From: Entamoeba invadens IP1
Lineage: Eukaryota; Evosea; Mastigamoebida; Endamoebidae
Direction: 5' to 3'
Assembly (NCBI RefSeq): GCF_000330505.1
Contig: NW_004443736.1
Location: 29,713 to 84,285 of the forward strand
Length of the DNA: 54,573 nucleotides
Shown here piece after piece: positions 32,061 to 43,340 of this stretch. The notes beneath the pieces were generated by a model. That model was not told where the DNA came from and ran no database searches. It was given only the letters and a program-made list of their open reading frames with translations. Within the stretch, counting starts at the first letter, position 1, and each line of letters begins with the position of its first letter. The translations under genes were made by a program, and so were the position numbers.

Positions 32061-32544
32061 TTAAATTTAGAACAAATGTTTTTGTTTATTATTATTTACA
32101 CAACAAATTTATTAACATGGTTAAATGTCTAAATATATTAATGACAAATATATAATAACGTGAATACAAATGTATTGTTAAACAAAGTTTCCATTTAAAT
32201 AATGATTGTTAATGATATTGTATTTTCAAATAATAATTGTTGTTTTGTGTAATTTGTTTGACATTTTGGTGAAACAAATAAAAAACGAATATAAACAATT
32301 GTTATTAATTCCATAATGTAACTACTTCAATGTTTGATAAGAAGAGTATCAAACTTCGCAGTACTTCCAAATTCCGATTTGTGGTTCATGCGTTCATGCA
32401 CAAAAGATATGATAATTAATTATCTTATTGTTCAAGTATTTAAAAACTTTTAACAAATTTGTTGTAATTTATTGTATATGATATTAAATTTATAAAAAAA
32501 ACGTATTACAAACGCCATTAATATATTATTGTTTTTTGTTATTA
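32061..32544. other. AT-rich region before the assembly gap
   Basis: No gene is seen. A small perfect hairpin, GTTTGATA-loop-TATCAAAC, lies at 32332-32354. Confidence 0.5.
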
Positions 32545-32644
32545 NNNNNNNNNNNNNNNNNNNNNNNNNNNNNNNNNNNNNNNNNNNNNNNNNNNNNNNN
32601 NNNNNNNNNNNNNNNNNNNNNNNNNNNNNNNNNNNNNNNNNNNN
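32545..32644. other. Assembly gap (100 N)
   Basis: A run of exactly 100 N, the usual placeholder for a gap of unknown or estimated size. Distances across it are not reliable. Confidence 0.98.
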
Positions 32645-34835
32645 AATAAAGGTGGATTTGAAAAAAAAAGATTAAAGTCAGTCCCAAATTATATTCATTT
32701 TATTAACCTAATATTTTAATTATAATTGGTTGTTTTTTCTATGTTTTTTACAACTCAAAAATTACATGTAAAAATAATGAATAATAAATTTGATTGTCAT
32801 TTGTCCACGTTGAAAACAAAAGAAATGATGCTTTTTTACATCAACAAATAAAACGTATCAATTGTTACCAGAATGTAAATAAAAAACGACGGTGTTATAT
32901 TAAAAACACGTTCGCGAACCCACATTAAATAATCAAATACAACTATAAATCATAAAATTGTAACTGGAAAAAATACACCAAAAATAAAAAAATGTGTCGT
33001 TTGTCAAGAAAATAAAAATATTGTTTTTTAAACATCCAATTTATTGATTCATTGATTTTCGAAAATACTTCTACTTTTTTTCTAAAAATTTGTTAGCAAT
33101 ATATTCTTGTTATTTTGTTTGAAACCATTACAAATCAACTGTATTTATACACTTTTAGATGTTTGAAAATGATTGAATAAATACTAAATGGTATTAACTT
33201 TATTTGTGTTATTGGTTGTGTTATTAATTATATTTTTTTGTATTTTATTAATTAATTATAATTATAATTCAATTATATTATTTTTACTATTTTTGATAAG
33301 TTGTGAACAGTTTCATTCAAAAAAGACATTAAAAAAAATTTACTAAATAAGTAACGTTTATGGACTGAATTTATGATAAATTAATTTAATAAGCCCATAA
33401 TAATAAATTTTAAAACAAATAATGTACTTATACAAAAATAAAAACTAAATTATTCTTGCGTTATTTACCGGTTTCTTAATTATATTTTGTAATCTCGAAA
33501 TGACGCATAGATATCCCAAATAATTAGGAAGTCTTTACTTAGAGCAAGGCCTTCAACATTTGGAACAATTATAAATATTTTTCTGAAAAAAACAACTTAA
33601 ATACTTTTAATTTTTTTTTGCTGGAAGCTGGTTATAAATAAACTAATTGGAATAATAATATTTGTAACAGTTAGAAACTTTTCTAAATTGTCGTTTTAAA
33701 AATAAATGTGTAATTTTCATTTTAAAACAATTTTGTCGTTTTGTTGTCAAATAAATACCATTTTGACATATATCGTTACTTTAATTTAAAAAATTTTATT
33801 TATAAATTGTCCTAGATTTTTTTCTATTGTATTACATATAATGAAACATTGAATTCAGTTCAAAACATTAAGTATATAATACACGATCATATTAAAATCT
33901 TAGTTTAAAGAATTGATAATTAAAGTAATTTAAATCGTCATTTTTTTCATTAATGACATTCAATTGTTGTTTTGTAATTTAATTTAAATAAGTTTTTTGT
34001 TGATAAAATAATTATAAAATAAATCATTATTTAAAAGTGTATCTACGTTAAAATATAGGTTCTATTTTTCAACTTATTATTATTTATTACAAAGAGAGGA
34101 TATATACAAAATTTAATTACACAATAACTATTTTGTATTGTTATTTTTTGATTGGAATTACATTTAGATGTTATTTGTTTTATATTTCTTTCAACAAAAT
34201 TCATTATAAAATGTTCAAATGATAACCTTTAAATTTTTATTTAAATAAACAAATTAAAACATTAAATATTAAACGTTGAATGTTTTAATGTGTTAAAACA
34301 CGCACTACTAACGAGCAAGATTACATTTATATAAATACAATACAACATAAATATATTACAATTTGATTTTATTTATTTTTGAATTACAATATATCTATAA
34401 AATAACATAGTTATCTGAATAAGTGTTTATCAATGTGAACAAATAAATTTTATCCAACAGCTTAATAAACAATATAATAGTTTTATCATAAACTATTACT
34501 ATTTGACAAACTCTACCATTTTCATTTAAATTTATAACACAATTTACATTTTTTAATAATAATGAACGGTTCCACCGATTATATTTTTATTTAAATATTC
34601 AAAAACAGAACAGCTGTATTTTATTATTAAAAATTTAATTATTTCAAACCAATCAAAATAAATGACAACAAATGTGAGTTTCAATGATTTTATATTTTAA
34701 TTCATTCTATTTTAAACATATAATATTGTTTAATAATAATATTCGCTTAAAATGTGTTATAATAATCATCATTTCATTTCAATAAAAATGTTCGAGTTTA
34801 ATAAACTATTTATTTATTTCAATTTTCGTAGTATA
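32645..34835. other. AT-rich intergenic region
   Basis: No ORF of coding quality and no clear repeat pair were found. The small frame at 34752-34949 lies mostly antisense to the acidic C-terminus of the next gene and is a shadow of it. Confidence 0.55.
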
Positions 34836-35642
34836 TTATCCAACATACTCAATCAAGTTATGTTGGTTTTCTTCTTCGTCATCATATTCATTTCCTTCCT
34901 CCTCATCTTCATCTTCTTCGTTTTCATCTTCTTCATTATCCATTTTTAAAGATAAAGACTGACTCATTTCAAATGAATTACCATACAACAATTCATTAAC
35001 TGCCTTTACTTTTGAATCTAAAGATTTGGGTAAATACGCGTTTGGTACATAAATAGATTGGTTAATTCTGTCTGCAACGTCATTTTTTGTGTTTGGATGT
35101 TTTATATCAGCACCCCACAAAGTTTGGGAACATTGCATAGTCGTGTTCACAACGGACGTTTTTTCCATCAAAGGAAAATTGTCATCTTCGTCTTGAGATG
35201 ACGAGAATTCCTCTTTCTCATCTTTATCAAGAGAATACTTTGCAATTTTCTCTTCTTTTTCCGTCTCGAGACTTTTAATTTGTTCGTCGAGTGGAGTTCG
35301 TTTAGTGTCGATGGTATTATTGTGGATTGAAATTATAAAATTAGAAACTGTGGTTTTGTCAGTTACGCGGTCGTTTGAGATGCGAGTCAAAGTTGATTTA
35401 AATGATGAGAGGAGGTTCATTAAGTTCTCGTGCATTGATTCCAATTGCAACACACCCGCATCAAATGCTTGTTGCGATTTAATAATGTCAGAATAGTGTT
35501 TTTCGGCAGTGGCAATTTGAGAGTGTGGAAGGTGTGTTGAGTAGCTTGCAAATGGAGTGATAATAAGTGACTTTTCAAAATTAGAAACAATTGGGAGTGA
35601 TGAGGAACACAAATACATGATGTCATTCAATATATTTTGCAT
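34836..35642 (-). CDS. Acidic coiled-coil protein of unknown function
   Basis: The 268-aa protein has a helical N-terminal half with heptad-like Leu spacing around residues 45-95 (QQAFDAGVLQLESMHENLMN), a charged stretch at about residues 120-155 (LDEQIKSLETEKEEKIAKYS), and a strongly acidic region near residues 233-258 made almost only of Glu, Asp and Asn. It has no signal peptide, membrane segment or enzyme motif. Acidic tails of this sort occur in histone- or ribosome-binding and chaperone-like proteins, but that is only a compositional likeness. The ATG is the first in the frame. The flanks are AT-rich and no functional neighbour is evident. Confidence 0.7.
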   Translation of the reverse strand: MQNILNDIMYLCSSSLPIVSNFEKSLIITPFASYSTHLPHSQIATAEKHYSDIIKSQQAFDAGVLQLESMHENLMNLLSSFKSTLTRISNDRVTDKTTVSNFIISIHNNTIDTKRTPLDEQIKSLETEKEEKIAKYSLDKDEKEEFSSSQDEDDNFPLMEKTSVVNTTMQCSQTLWGADIKHPNTKNDVADRINQSIYVPNAYLPKSLDSKVKAVNELLYGNSFEMSQSLSLKMDNEEDENEEDEDEEEGNEYDDEEENQHNLIEYVG

Positions 35643-36690
35643 GTATTTAATAGTACGAATAATACCAAGATTTATAAATTATTTTTAAAGAGTAATTACT
35701 CAATGGTTCGAATTCATTATTATAATATTATTTCATTATTCGTTGAATTATTAAAGTTTTTTTATAATCATTTTTTTTTCAAAGTTAATGATAAATAACG
35801 ATTTGATAAGATGAACTATATTTTATTATAAACACCTATTTTTTAATGGTTACTATTTTTATTAATATTTAAATTCATTTTACTATTTAATTTAAGTTAT
35901 CATAACACCTTTATTTGGGATTAAATCCAGAAATTGTAAACTTTATGCGTGTAATATATGGGTGTAATTGTTTTCTGTTGTTTTTTAATTTGACTTCTTC
36001 ACACCAATTGTTTTACTGATTTGAGGTTGAATGAATTGCAATATGCTTTGAACAATAAATTAAGTTGTGGTTACATTCAAATTATGGTCTAAAGTTCAAA
36101 TTTGTTTTACAATCTACTGCCTCATAATGCAAAATTAAGTTTATTATTGAATTGTGTTGTCTTGATAAAATAAGTAACCAAATGATTTGTTTTATAACTG
36201 TTAGTTGTGCTCTTTTTTTATTTGCTCAATCACCATATCAATTTTAAAAACAAACATTAAATGGTTTCAATTGTTGAGTTGTATAGTGAATTTACACAAC
36301 ACATCATTGTTTATGTACATAAGACAATTATAATAAAGTGAATGATAAAAATATCAACCAAAAGGGCAATTGTATTTTCTACCAGAGGTTTGCAAAATCA
36401 CACTCCTAATTACCCACGTCACCATTTAAAAAATCAAAATGCTTATTTTCTCTTATAAATTAGTACATTATACTACCATAATAATTATTTTGGAAACGCA
36501 TGTTTTACACTTTAAAGTTTTTTATGTTTTTCATGTTTTTTATTTTTATTTTTTTGGTTTGATTATTGAATCATTAAATTATAAAATTATTAACCATTAA
36601 TAATTCAAAAGTTGAATTATTTAAAATTGCAAATACCAACAATACTTGGACTAAACCAAGTAAAATAAATAAGAAGAAACTACTTTAGAA
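35643..36690. other. AT-rich intergenic region
   Basis: Upstream of the acidic protein gene (-) and downstream of the lysozyme-like gene (-). A slightly more GC-rich patch lies at about 36360-36420, but I can assign it nothing. No tRNA fold was found at the isolated GGTTCGAATTC near 35705. Confidence 0.5.
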
Positions 36691-37326
36691 TTAAAGAATT
36701 CTATTTCTTGCGTATACGTGCTGATAATACCTACATATATGATTACCCGTGTTATAAACCATGTCAGGTTCTGTCCACCATCCGAACTTTTGGAATGGTT
36801 TTACAGAGTATGCGACATTCCACAGTAAAATATCATTTGATCTGCTGTATGTTAAATTGCTTGTAAAAGTTTTTTCCCAAAACTCTTTGTTTACTGCGAC
36901 ACCGACTTTAGGGTAGTATTTAAATAACAAGTCGAGCTCGTGTTTGAGGCAGTCGTCGTTCATGTCTGGAAGATTATACCACCCAACTCCGTCAATATCA
37001 AGCCACATGATATTAAACTCAACGTTGTTAGTATTGATGATGTCATTCATCTGATTAACACAATCAACAAAAGTGCCTATCAGTGGGCCAACATGAAAAA
37101 ATAGATCGAACTGTGATTTGGTGTAGCCTGCTGCGTAAGCGTTGGCGGCACATTTATAAAAGTTTTTGTTGATTTGGTTGTTATATGTAAATACGTCCAA
37201 AATGACAAAATCAGACATCCCATTTGCTCGGAGACAGGCATATATGGAGGCATCTTCCTGATTGGATTCTGTGCCATAATAAGTCGCCTTTGTCATAGAT
37301 AAGAAGTAAACAAGAATTAGTAACAT
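36691..37326 (-). CDS. GH25 lysozyme-like secreted protein, catalytic residues altered
   Basis: The 211-aa protein starts with a signal peptide (MLLILVYFLSMTKA). The rest has the GH25 (Chalaropsis-type) barrel layout of amoebic and nematode lysozymes: an N-terminal strand where the family has GxDVS (here YGTESNQ), CLRANGMSDFVILDVF, an AAGY segment, then IMWLDIDGVGWY, and the C-terminal GWWTEPDMVYN. GH25 enzymes cleave peptidoglycan using acidic residues, including the DxE of the WLDIE motif. Here that Glu is Asp (DID), and the first-strand Asp is replaced by Glu or Ser. Length is normal for the family (about 200 aa). It is secreted or in a phagosome/lysosome. Either it is a catalytically dead binding protein or it works with shifted acids. 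The ATG begins the signal peptide. Confidence 0.75.
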   Translation of the reverse strand: MLLILVYFLSMTKATYYGTESNQEDASIYACLRANGMSDFVILDVFTYNNQINKNFYKCAANAYAAGYTKSQFDLFFHVGPLIGTFVDCVNQMNDIINTNNVEFNIMWLDIDGVGWYNLPDMNDDCLKHELDLLFKYYPKVGVAVNKEFWEKTFTSNLTYSRSNDILLWNVAYSVKPFQKFGWWTEPDMVYNTGNHICRYYQHVYARNRIL

Positions 37327-38611
37327 TGTGGTTAATTAGATTCAAAAATTCTTAATATTTAATGTTTTTGTTTTATTTTTTCATTAAAATGGATTCTAAG
37401 AAGAACATTATCGATGAGACAATTTACTTAACAAAAAATAATAAAGAAATATACAATATCTTTTATTATTACACAAAGTGGATAAAAAACACTTTCATAT
37501 TCTTGGTGTCTTTCTCTCATTTTAATAGTCATGAATAATAATATTATAATAAATTGTATAATACATAATTCAACCTCGTACAGAAAAATGTCCCCACTTA
37601 GCTAAGACCACCTTCTTGGTAGACAGTACTATATATTCTATTTTTTTCATTATAATTCATTAATTTTTGAAAAAGAAGTTAAAAAGACTTCAATGTTTTT
37701 TATCCATTTGTATTTTAAGTGTTTAAATGTATTTAAAAACATTAGCATTAAACATTCTACTAACAATAAATAATATTGTGTTATTCCTGTTTTTGACATT
37801 TCGATCATAATAGGATGAATAAAAAAAATAAAATACAACAAATTGTGGACAATAACATGTTAATTGCATATTATTCAATTTAATTGATTAAAAAATGATT
37901 TTCACAACAACATGATTTTTTTTGGAATTCATATTAATAATTACATATTGTTATTTAATAATAATAAAAAATAATATTAATGGTTTAAATTAAAAAGTAA
38001 TGAATATTAATTCATATTATCAACATTTAAAATAAACTATTATTCTAGTTTTTATTATTATTTTCTATTCAAATGTTATTAAAATGTAATTAAAACATAA
38101 ATACAATATAACTCAATACCATTGAAATATGATAATAATTTGTATTTATCATATTTCAGTTGTATAATTAATTCAATATTTATTTGTATATTAAATCAGT
38201 TGAGTAAAATATATTTATAAATGATTATTTATCAATACCTGATTCAACAATAATGATTTTGTATCAAAAAATATATAAACATGTTTTTTTATCAATTTTA
38301 TATAATAGTCATGTTTACATATCACAATTAAAATACACTTTCTTGTGATTAATCAAATATATGTAAATTCCAAAAAATATTCACAAAAAAACATTTTAAC
38401 ATTTAGAAATAGTGACTGGTTAAGAATTTATAATAAATAATATATCAAAAAATTATAAATTTAATAATTCGAAAATTAATAAAAAAACAAAAATGTTTTA
38501 TAACTAAAACAACTATGAATTTCTGTATTTCAAACGATTTATATTAAAAATCTATATTTAATACGGTGTTACTAAACTTAAAAAAATAAAAACTGTAAAA
38601 ATACAAATTAG
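37327..38611. other. Divergent AT-rich intergenic region
   Basis: Shared upstream DNA of the lysozyme-like gene (-) and the surface protein gene (+). No gene is seen; the frame at 37650-37841 is AT-driven. Confidence 0.5.
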
Positions 38612-39235
38612 ATGAGCAATTTTCAAATTACATTTGTTATATGTTGTATGATAACTTGTTCCCTTTCTTACAATTATGCAATTCTCCAAGAGGGCTCCAA
38701 TTATATATCATACACCCTCGACAAGTGTTATTCGGATTTGACTTCTATTTTTGTGACACCCACATCATATTTTCGCATTCTTGAAGATGTCAATGGGAAG
38801 ATTTTAGTGAAGTCCGGAAGTGTTTGTAAAGACAAGCATATGATTGACGATGCCAATTTGACGTCGATCTTTTCATCATACAAATTAGTCGATGAACTTC
38901 CTTCATTCGTTTTAGTTCGTTATGACTACGGAGTCTTCCTTGGGTGTCAGTTTGGAGAAGAAAAGGCTCATCCACATGAACTTTTGATCACAGATGGATG
39001 CAATAAGAATATTTCTAGTGCAGAAGGGTACTATGTTAAATATGACGTTTCAACAGAAGATAACAGGGTTTCAATCACTAATTATTCGGATTCCGAGTGT
39101 AAAACAGTCGTAGGAAATTACGACGTAAAAATACTTGGACAATGCAGTACAGAAAACGATCGTAATGTTATGTATTCCGAAGGAAATATTAAAATGGTGA
39201 TACTTTTGGTGTTCATCATTTTAATTACTTTTTAA
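38612..39235 (+). CDS. Small secreted protein, probably GPI-anchored
   Basis: The 207-aa protein has an N-terminal signal peptide (MSNFQITFVICCMITCSLSY) and a hydrophobic C-terminal end (IKMVILLVFIILITF) after a small polar stretch (YSEGN). This is the pattern of a GPI-anchor signal, though a tail-anchor helix is possible. About six cysteines lie between (DKCYSDL, GSVCKD, LGCQFG, DGCNKN, SECKT, GQCST), suggesting disulfides, along with NLT, NIS and NYS sequons. I recognise no family. It would be displayed on the plasma membrane or in an endosomal compartment. The ATG starts the signal peptide. Confidence 0.78.
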   Translation: MSNFQITFVICCMITCSLSYNYAILQEGSNYISYTLDKCYSDLTSIFVTPTSYFRILEDVNGKILVKSGSVCKDKHMIDDANLTSIFSSYKLVDELPSFVLVRYDYGVFLGCQFGEEKAHPHELLITDGCNKNISSAEGYYVKYDVSTEDNRVSITNYSDSECKTVVGNYDVKILGQCSTENDRNVMYSEGNIKMVILLVFIILITF

Positions 39236-39953
39236 TTAACTTTAAGTTATTTCTTTTAATAATTTTTATTTGTTTTAAGACAATTAAAAAATACTATAAT
39301 TAAATTGTATAAAAGTGTATAAAGTCGGTCTAAAAACATCTTCCAAACATTTTTGGATCATTAAAACCAAAAAATACTTCAAATTAATATTTTAATAATT
39401 TTTACTAAGTTTTTATGATTTTTTAATTTCTTTTTTTTAACAATTTTTGGATTTTTTTGTTAAATAAACAAACTTTATAAAATAGACAATATTATCAACT
39501 CAAATTGATATTCCTTTGATTCATAATCGAATTATTATCAATTTATTATAAGTTATGTTAAAACAATTTATAACTTATTTAAAATATATACTAAATGAAG
39601 TTATTATATATAACAATTAAATAACAAAAAATCATGGATCTAAAACAACAATTTAGACAGCAATCATTCGAGATTATTTATTTTTAGAATAATTGGTTTT
39701 AACGATCCATTACCATTTATAATTATTTAATAATCAATTTAAAACATATTATTATTTTAATGTAAAATCGAATGAATTATTGAAATATACTTTAACCCAA
39801 TCCAATGTCAATTCGTTTTTGATTGCTTTTATTAACATTTAAATCATATAATTAACAATAATTTTTCATTAATAATTTTCATTCAAAATTGATATTTTTC
39901 GGACAACAAATGGTATTTAAAGAATTCAAACTGAATATTTTTTCAAAAACTAA
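39236..39953. other. AT-rich intergenic region
   Basis: This stretch holds the 3' flank of the surface protein gene and the promoter of the spliced membrane protein gene. No gene is seen in it. Confidence 0.5.
39913..39922 (+). promoter_or_regulatory. TATA-like box GTATTTAAAG
   Basis: The sequence is identical to the TATA-like core element described for E. histolytica promoters and stands 32-41 nt before the ATG at 39954, as expected for the very short 5' leaders of this genus. It supports that upstream ATG over the one at 40191. Confidence 0.6.
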
Positions 39954-41147
39954 ATGCCATTCTACATAATTGATGCATTAATCGAAGACTATGTCAAAAT
40001 CAAAGATACCAAAGTGACTAGAAGTTACTTTTATGTGTTGTATTGGATATTTAATATCGTTTGTTTATTTATTATATTTAAGCATCTAAACAATTTTCGC
40101 AATTAAATTTCAAATTATGAATTAATATCCGAAATGTAAAAACCACTTAAATAACTGTTTATTATATAATAAAATATTAATTTATAGATAATGTCTATAT
40201 CATTTCTCATTGTTGCGTTAGAATACAACGATTACTTTAGATTTGGACTTTTCGAAGACGAAAATATGTACCTCAAAACGTACTACTCTCTTTACTCATT
40301 GATACCGCTGTATTTTGGGTCTTTCATATTTACAATTGTATGTGTTTTTGTTATGCACTTTGTTAGCAGAAAAAGAGAGGAAGCACTGTTTAACCTTCTT
40401 ACATTTATTTCTGTTTTTTATTTGATCATACCACTTTCAGCGTTTGGAATTTTTATGTCTGATTACTTCGTGTACTCATATAACTTTAATTGGGAGGTCG
40501 AAAACAAAGATATTGAAAATTTCGTTTGTTTACATAATATTATATTTATATAATATTATAACCATTAAATTGCATAAAAATAATATTATAATATTTTTAA
40601 ACTTTGTTAGATATAAATGATTGTGTTTTGTGATAAATAGAAATATAAAAATTTTGTGATATTATTAAAAATATAATACATATTAGATATTAAATATTTA
40701 CAAATATTGGTTTATTTGATATCGACTTGTGTTGTCATTTGTAACGTTGGGACAAAACGAAATATGTCATCAATGTAAATTTTATTGATAGATATAGTCA
40801 AATAATAAATATAATTATATACAAGTAACATTCCAAATATAATGAATTATACTAATAACCAGTTTGAGTGCATTTTTTATTTTGATGTAGACATTGGCAC
40901 AACTCGACGTGCTGATGATTGCTATTTGGTTGCAATGAACAAAACCAAAATTGTAAAAACAAACACAGTGGTTGTGTGTGGTGTGTTTGGATTTGTAATG
41001 TTCATTTTTGATACACTCATTTACTCAATTGTTATGAAAATGCTTAAGCCAAGCACACACCTTTTTTACAGAGATGATGCAGAGTCTGTAACTATATTAC
41101 CATCTGGAAAAGAAAATATACCTATTTTGCAAACAGACAATCTCTAA
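39954..41147 (+). CDS. Spliced four-helix membrane protein
   Basis: Exon 1 is 39954-40058 (MPFYIIDALIEDYVKIKDTK, 35 codons). An intron with GTTTGT at 40059 and TTTATAG ending at 40187 joins in phase 0 to exon 2 (40188-40523), making the first membrane helix SYFYVLYWIFNI-IMSISFLIVAL. Exon 2 adds IPLYFGSFIFTIVCVFVMHF and LLTFISVFYLIIPLSAFGIF. A second GTTTGT at 40524 begins an intron whose acceptor is less clear; CAG ending at 40862 keeps the frame into exon 3 (40863-41147), which has CIFYFDVDIGTTRRADDC and the helix VVVCGVFGFVMFIFDTLIYS. The result is about 240 aa with four membrane helices and a Cys-containing loop between helices 3 and 4, a tetraspanin/MARVEL-like topology only. Read as separate ORFs, 40191-40553 and 40842-41147 would be fragments. 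Confidence 0.68.
40059..40187 (+). other. Intron 1 (GTTTGT...TAG), 129 bp
   Basis: The donor GTTTGT matches the Entamoeba consensus. The acceptor TTTATAG is followed in phase 0 by ATA ATG TCT. Removal joins two open frames across a membrane helix. Without removal, exon 1 stops shortly after at CGCAATTAA. Confidence 0.75.
40524..40862 (+). other. Probable intron 2, acceptor uncertain
   Basis: GTTTGT at 40524-40529 is the same donor motif as intron 1. Acceptors ending TAG near 40790-40800 lead to in-frame stops. CAG at 40860-40862 (in ACTAATAACCAG) is in phase. TAG at 40888-40890 after a T-rich tract is out of phase. The intron would be much longer than intron 1. Confidence 0.45.
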
Positions 41148-41172
41148 AATTCACTTCTTATTTTTTTATTTG

Positions 41173-41197
41173 TAAACTGTTTTCCAAAAGTCTGTAC
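41173..41197. repeat. Extra inverted-repeat end, TAAACTGTTTTCCAAAAGTC type
   Basis: This 25-bp sequence differs from the left end of the 41593 element at one base. A partial inverse copy, GTACAGACTTTTGGA, lies at 42626-42640. Together they suggest an older, outer copy of the same element family enclosing the inner one. Confidence 0.5.
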
Positions 41198-41592
41198 TGG
41201 GGTTTCCCGAGTTTTTCCATTTATTATGTTTAAATGGAAAGAATTTGCGAACTGGTATTTTGTAGAAATTTTGAATCTTTTTTGAGTAAATAAAAAGAAA
41301 AATGGTTTTTAAAAAATATTATTTTACCTGCAAAAAATTTTAAGGACAAAATAATTCTTTATAAACAATTAAATAACGAGATTTGTATTTCTGAAAAACA
41401 CGTAAATGAACCGAATAGTGCATTTTAATAAATAAAGTTATAAATTCATGTCAATTTTTTTTAAATTCATTTCTTCAATATGTTTATCATTGTATGATTT
41501 GGTCAATAATGCTGTGTCTATGTTGTATTAAATTAATGTTAATTCAAATTACGAAATCAAGGTTTAAATAAAAAAGCCGTATAAAATTCTAA

Positions 41593-42486
41593 TATAAACT
41601 GTTTTCCAAAACTCTGTACCGTTTCCAAAATTTATATAAACCCTTTGTCATAATTTCCCGTTATTTACTATTTTTTATTTGTTTTATTTTTTTATTTTCC
41701 TATTTGTTGAACCAACAACGGTACACAGTTTAAAACCCTTAAAAATCAATACAGTTTCAATTATTGAACAAAAAATCGGGAAATCACCCAAATATTGGGT
41801 AAATCTTTCCCGATTTTCCAGGTTCGTTATTTGGTCAGTGATTCATTTTATCACTAAACGTAAGAAATATTCCATCTTTCAGATAAACATAAAATAAACG
41901 ACAATAAAACAATAAACAAATGATGTTATGAAGGACATTATTGCATCAAATGATACAACACTTTAATTAATAATAAGTTTTTGTTTAATTCAACAATTAA
42001 AAAAGTAATCGATAACAAAAAACAAACCTTTAAACAATCAAGTTTATAAATCAAAAGAGTCTTAAATAAAATAAACAGTTCAAAAATAAAAAATAAAACT
42101 TTTTTAATTGTAAGTCTTAATGTTATTTTTTCTCTCTCAATGCTTGTTTTACTCATTAGTACTTTTCATTTTTATACAAAACACGACTTGGTGATTCTGT
42201 TAACATGGACATTTAATTATAAAGTCGTGTTTTATGTTTTTGGCAAATTTTGGGTTATGGTAATCAAATTTTTGATCTCAAGTTTGTTTTTTATATTTTT
42301 CAAGTAAATTTTTGGTGGAAGATTTATTTGTCAAGTAAAATTTAAAAAAGTCGGGTTCGTTATTTTGTTTTTTTGAGTAAATATTTATAACAAAAAATGA
42401 GGGTTAAGCAAAGGAAAAATTATTAAGAAATTATTTGTCTAAAAAATCGGGGCATCCCAGTACAGAGTTTTGAAAAACAGTTTATA
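41593..42486. mobile_element. Inverted-repeat element, about 0.9 kb
   Basis: The left end TATAAACTGTTTTCCAAAAC-TCTGTAC (41593-41619) has an inverse copy at 42460-42486 with one mismatch in 27. TA dinucleotides at the outermost positions could be the target duplication. The interior has an unusual hairpin (41772-41817) and small frames at 41679-41897 (+) and 41938-42156 (-), neither transposase-like. It is nested inside partial copies of the same ends at 41173 and 42626. Confidence 0.6.
41772..41817. repeat. Two-step hairpin inside the inverted-repeat element
   Basis: AAAATCGGGAAA (41772-41783) pairs perfectly with TTTCCCGATTTT (41806-41817). Inside it, ACCCAA (41786-41791) pairs with TTGGGT (41795-41800). 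It may be a DNA cruciform or an RNA hairpin within the element. Confidence 0.6.
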
Positions 42487-42966
42487 TTTAATTTTGTACG
42501 AAAATAATTGAATTATATAAGTATTTTTTTACAAATAATATCTGTATTTTTAATTTTTTGTATTTATATTTTTCAGGAAAAAACAAAAATGAAAACGGGA
42601 ATTTAGTAAGTTCTAAAAATATGAGGTACAGACTTTTGGACTAAAGGGGTGGAAAACCCGCTTCAGGAAAAAACCCGCTTTTGATAATTTAATGGTTAAA
42701 TGATAATATAATTATAGTTTTTTAAACAAAGTTATGCAAAAAAGAAACTTCGAGCTAAAAGTTGTTAATAAAAATGTTTGCAATTTCAATTTACTTAACC
42801 ACAAAAAATGAACAAAAAATACTTTGTGTAATGTTAAGATTAGTTAAAGGAAGACAATTTTATTCAATGCTACTTGTATTGAAACAATACAAAAGCCAAA
42901 CAGATGCCAAAATATTTGCAAAATCGATAATTTGAAAAATGAAGAAAATAGTTTAACATTTTTTAG

Positions 42967-43340
42967 AATTATGAATTGTACATCGATGGAGCTGATAGTT
43001 GTGCTGGATTGGATGATGGGATTATAGTTGAAATGAATAAATCTATCGGAATAAATGGTGCAACATATTTTTGATAAACAATGAAATGGATCTTTTGGTG
43101 TGCAACATATTGACTATAACTAATGTGAGAATTATTTTAAATGAAATTAAAGTCGAAATGATTAATTTTAAGCGCAACAATCATTGTCGAAAAATAAAAA
43201 TTGTATATTATTGTAATAAATGTAGTATTGGTCATAAATATTGTACAACATACTTTGAAACAAAAAAGTGTTCCATCTCCAAAAATATCAAAGATATTAC
43301 AAATAATTATGAAAATACAAGTCTCTTTATAAAAAATTAA
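42967..43340 (+). pseudogene. Possible relic of a Cys-rich coding region
   Basis: One frame (42967-43074) reads YELYIDGADSCAGLDDGIIV and then a stop. The next frame (43071-43340) ends with YYCNKCSIGHKYCTTYFETK, a CxxC-spaced pattern like the cysteine-rich ectodomains of the two TMK genes. The two segments are in different frames, and neither has a good start or signal. This could be a decayed fragment of a TMK-type ectodomain or chance; the Cys spacing is the only support. Confidence 0.3.

Noticed and set aside
35700..35730. tRNA B-box-like GGTTCGAATTC
   Set aside because: No matching A box, acceptor stem or cloverleaf around it.
41679..41897. 72-codon frame inside the inverted-repeat element as a transposase
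   Set aside because: No DDE or helix-turn-helix pattern, and it overlaps the hairpin; likely chance.
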